NCBI RefSeq assembly: GCF_002776575.1
Contig: NZ_CP022548.1
Location: forward strand, 2,061,001 to 2,125,000
Direction: 5' to 3'
Length of the DNA stretch: 64,000 bases
Source: Sphingorhabdus sp. YGSMI21
Lineage (GTDB): Bacteria; Pseudomonadota; Alphaproteobacteria; Sphingomonadales; Sphingomonadaceae
Below the pieces are notes generated by a model. That model worked only from the letters and a program-made list of their open reading frames with translations. It was not told the DNA's origin and searched no databases. Shown piece by piece: positions 63,359 through 64,000 of the stretch. The translations under genes and the position numbers were made by a program. Position 1 is the first letter of the stretch. Every line of letters starts with the position of its first letter.

Positions 63359-64000
63359 ATGAAGACGTTTTTGCTGGTGGCTACGGCTGCTATGAGTTTT
63401 ACTGTAACACAAGCCATCGCTCAGGAATCCCCGCCAACGGAAGCGGTCGCTCCGGTTGCGGAACCGACATCGGCCGCGGTGGCCCCTATTCCTGAACTGG
63501 TGACTCAGAACGCGGTTTTACGCGCTGGAACGCCGATCACGCTTCGCTTGATGGAAGAAGTGACAACCAAGAAGAAGTCGGCCCGCGTCGGGCAACGCGT
63601 GCGCATGGAAGTCGCCGCCCCAGTCTACGTCAATGACGTCGTTGTTATCCCTGCCGGGTCGCCTGCTGAAGCGGAGCTGACGAGCGTTCGCAACAAGGGC
63701 ATGTGGGGCAAATCGGGCAAGCTTGAAGCACGTGCCCTGTTCGCTCGGGTCAACGGTCGGCAAATCCGTCTGACCGGTGCCTTTGACGACAAGGGTGTGA
63801 CGGGAACAGCCGGCGTGGTTGGTGCGATTGCGCTGGTCCCGATTGCCGGATTTTTCATGACAGGAACCAGTGCCGTTTTCCCGATGGGGGGCGAAGTGCC
63901 GGCCTTTATCGATGAAGATGTGGAACTGGCTATTCAGGCAAAGAAAGCGGCGCCACTAACGGTTGAAACGCCAGCGGCTCCACTGGCGATCGAGGCCGAA
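63359..64000 (+). CDS. Exported hypothetical protein (3' end beyond window)
   Basis: The first 214 residues are present from the ATG at 63359; the end lies outside the window. A signal peptide (FLLVATAAMSFTVTQAIAQ) and a Pro/Ala-rich stretch precede a conserved domain: 'LRAGTPITLRLMEEVTTKKKSARVGQRVRMEVAAPVYVNDVVVIPAGSPAEAELTSVRNKGMWGKSGKLEARALFARVNG'. After it comes a Gly/Val-rich hydrophobic stretch ('GTAGVVGAIALVPIAGFFMTGTSAVFP') and a Pro/Ala tail. This family is common in sphingomonads but I know of no assigned function. Confidence 0.8.
   Translation, partial: MKTFLLVATAAMSFTVTQAIAQESPPTEAVAPVAEPTSAAVAPIPELVTQNAVLRAGTPITLRLMEEVTTKKKSARVGQRVRMEVAAPVYVNDVVVIPAGSPAEAELTSVRNKGMWGKSGKLEARALFARVNGRQIRLTGAFDDKGVTGTAGVVGAIALVPIAGFFMTGTSAVFPMGGEVPAFIDEDVELAIQAKKAAPLTVETPAAPLAIEAE

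Overview
The window reads as chromosomal DNA of a Sphingomonadales alphaproteobacterium of moderately high GC. A genus such as Parasphingorhabdus, Sphingorhabdus or Sphingopyxis would fit, but that is inference only. The signs are a PopZ-type DUF2497 protein beside tolC and a protein-isoaspartate methyltransferase near valS, an AlaC-type aminotransferase, three S9 peptidases, a TonB-dependent receptor with a partner lipoprotein, a TauE/TIGR02186 pair, a fused PabB-PabC, and small LuxR-type HTH proteins with a membrane helix. There are no rRNA genes, CRISPR arrays, transposases or phage structural operons. One tRNA gene (Cys) is present.

Layout. 1-5.0 kb: an AsmA-like protein running off the left edge, then an SDR, a DJ-1/PfpI protein and a VOC protein, divergent from a LysR regulator (a probable reactive-carbonyl/quinone cassette). 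5.2-8.3 kb: an AT-richer pair, a nucleotidyltransferase and an ABC exporter, possibly an acquired cassette. 8.3-10.7 kb: a GNAT-nitrilase fusion and an SDR lacking the usual Tyr/Lys. 10.9-12.5 kb: two tandem exported phage-tail-collar-domain proteins sharing a nearly identical block, with an unusual upstream repeat array. 12.5-21.5 kb: a YbjN-like protein, a MASE1 hybrid kinase, a lone ExbD, DUF3667 plus PhoD, and an S9 peptidase. 21.8-27.3 kb: metabolic genes (AlaC, GST, HCCA isomerase, crotonase, thioesterase, MFS) separated by REP-like hairpins. 27.7-31.8 kb: a LuxR-HTH membrane protein, two small proteins and an NfrB/NfrA-like glycosyltransferase/outer-membrane pair. 31.9-35.4 kb: TauE/TIGR02186 and HerA. 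36-44.4 kb: valS, a crotonase, an S9 peptidase, popZ, tolC and a pcm-like gene.

44.7-51.7 kb is the most interesting stretch. After tRNA-Cys comes an exported TPR protein, a surface lipoprotein with a Pro-Thr linker, a TonB-dependent receptor and an isolated gspE. Three of the four leaders contain half-sites repeated every 11 bp that resemble PhoB boxes, and a perfect 10-bp terminator hairpin sits between lipoprotein and receptor. The working model is a phosphate-starvation regulon joining TonB-dependent uptake to type II secretion.

51.8-64 kb: tryptophan 2,3-dioxygenase with an overlapping kynureninase-like gene, a crotonase, a VOC protein, a DUF4199/LuxR/DUF2339 membrane cluster, a third S9 peptidase divergent from pabBC, a HicAB toxin-antitoxin module with a palindromic operator over the hicA start, and an exported protein cut by the right edge.
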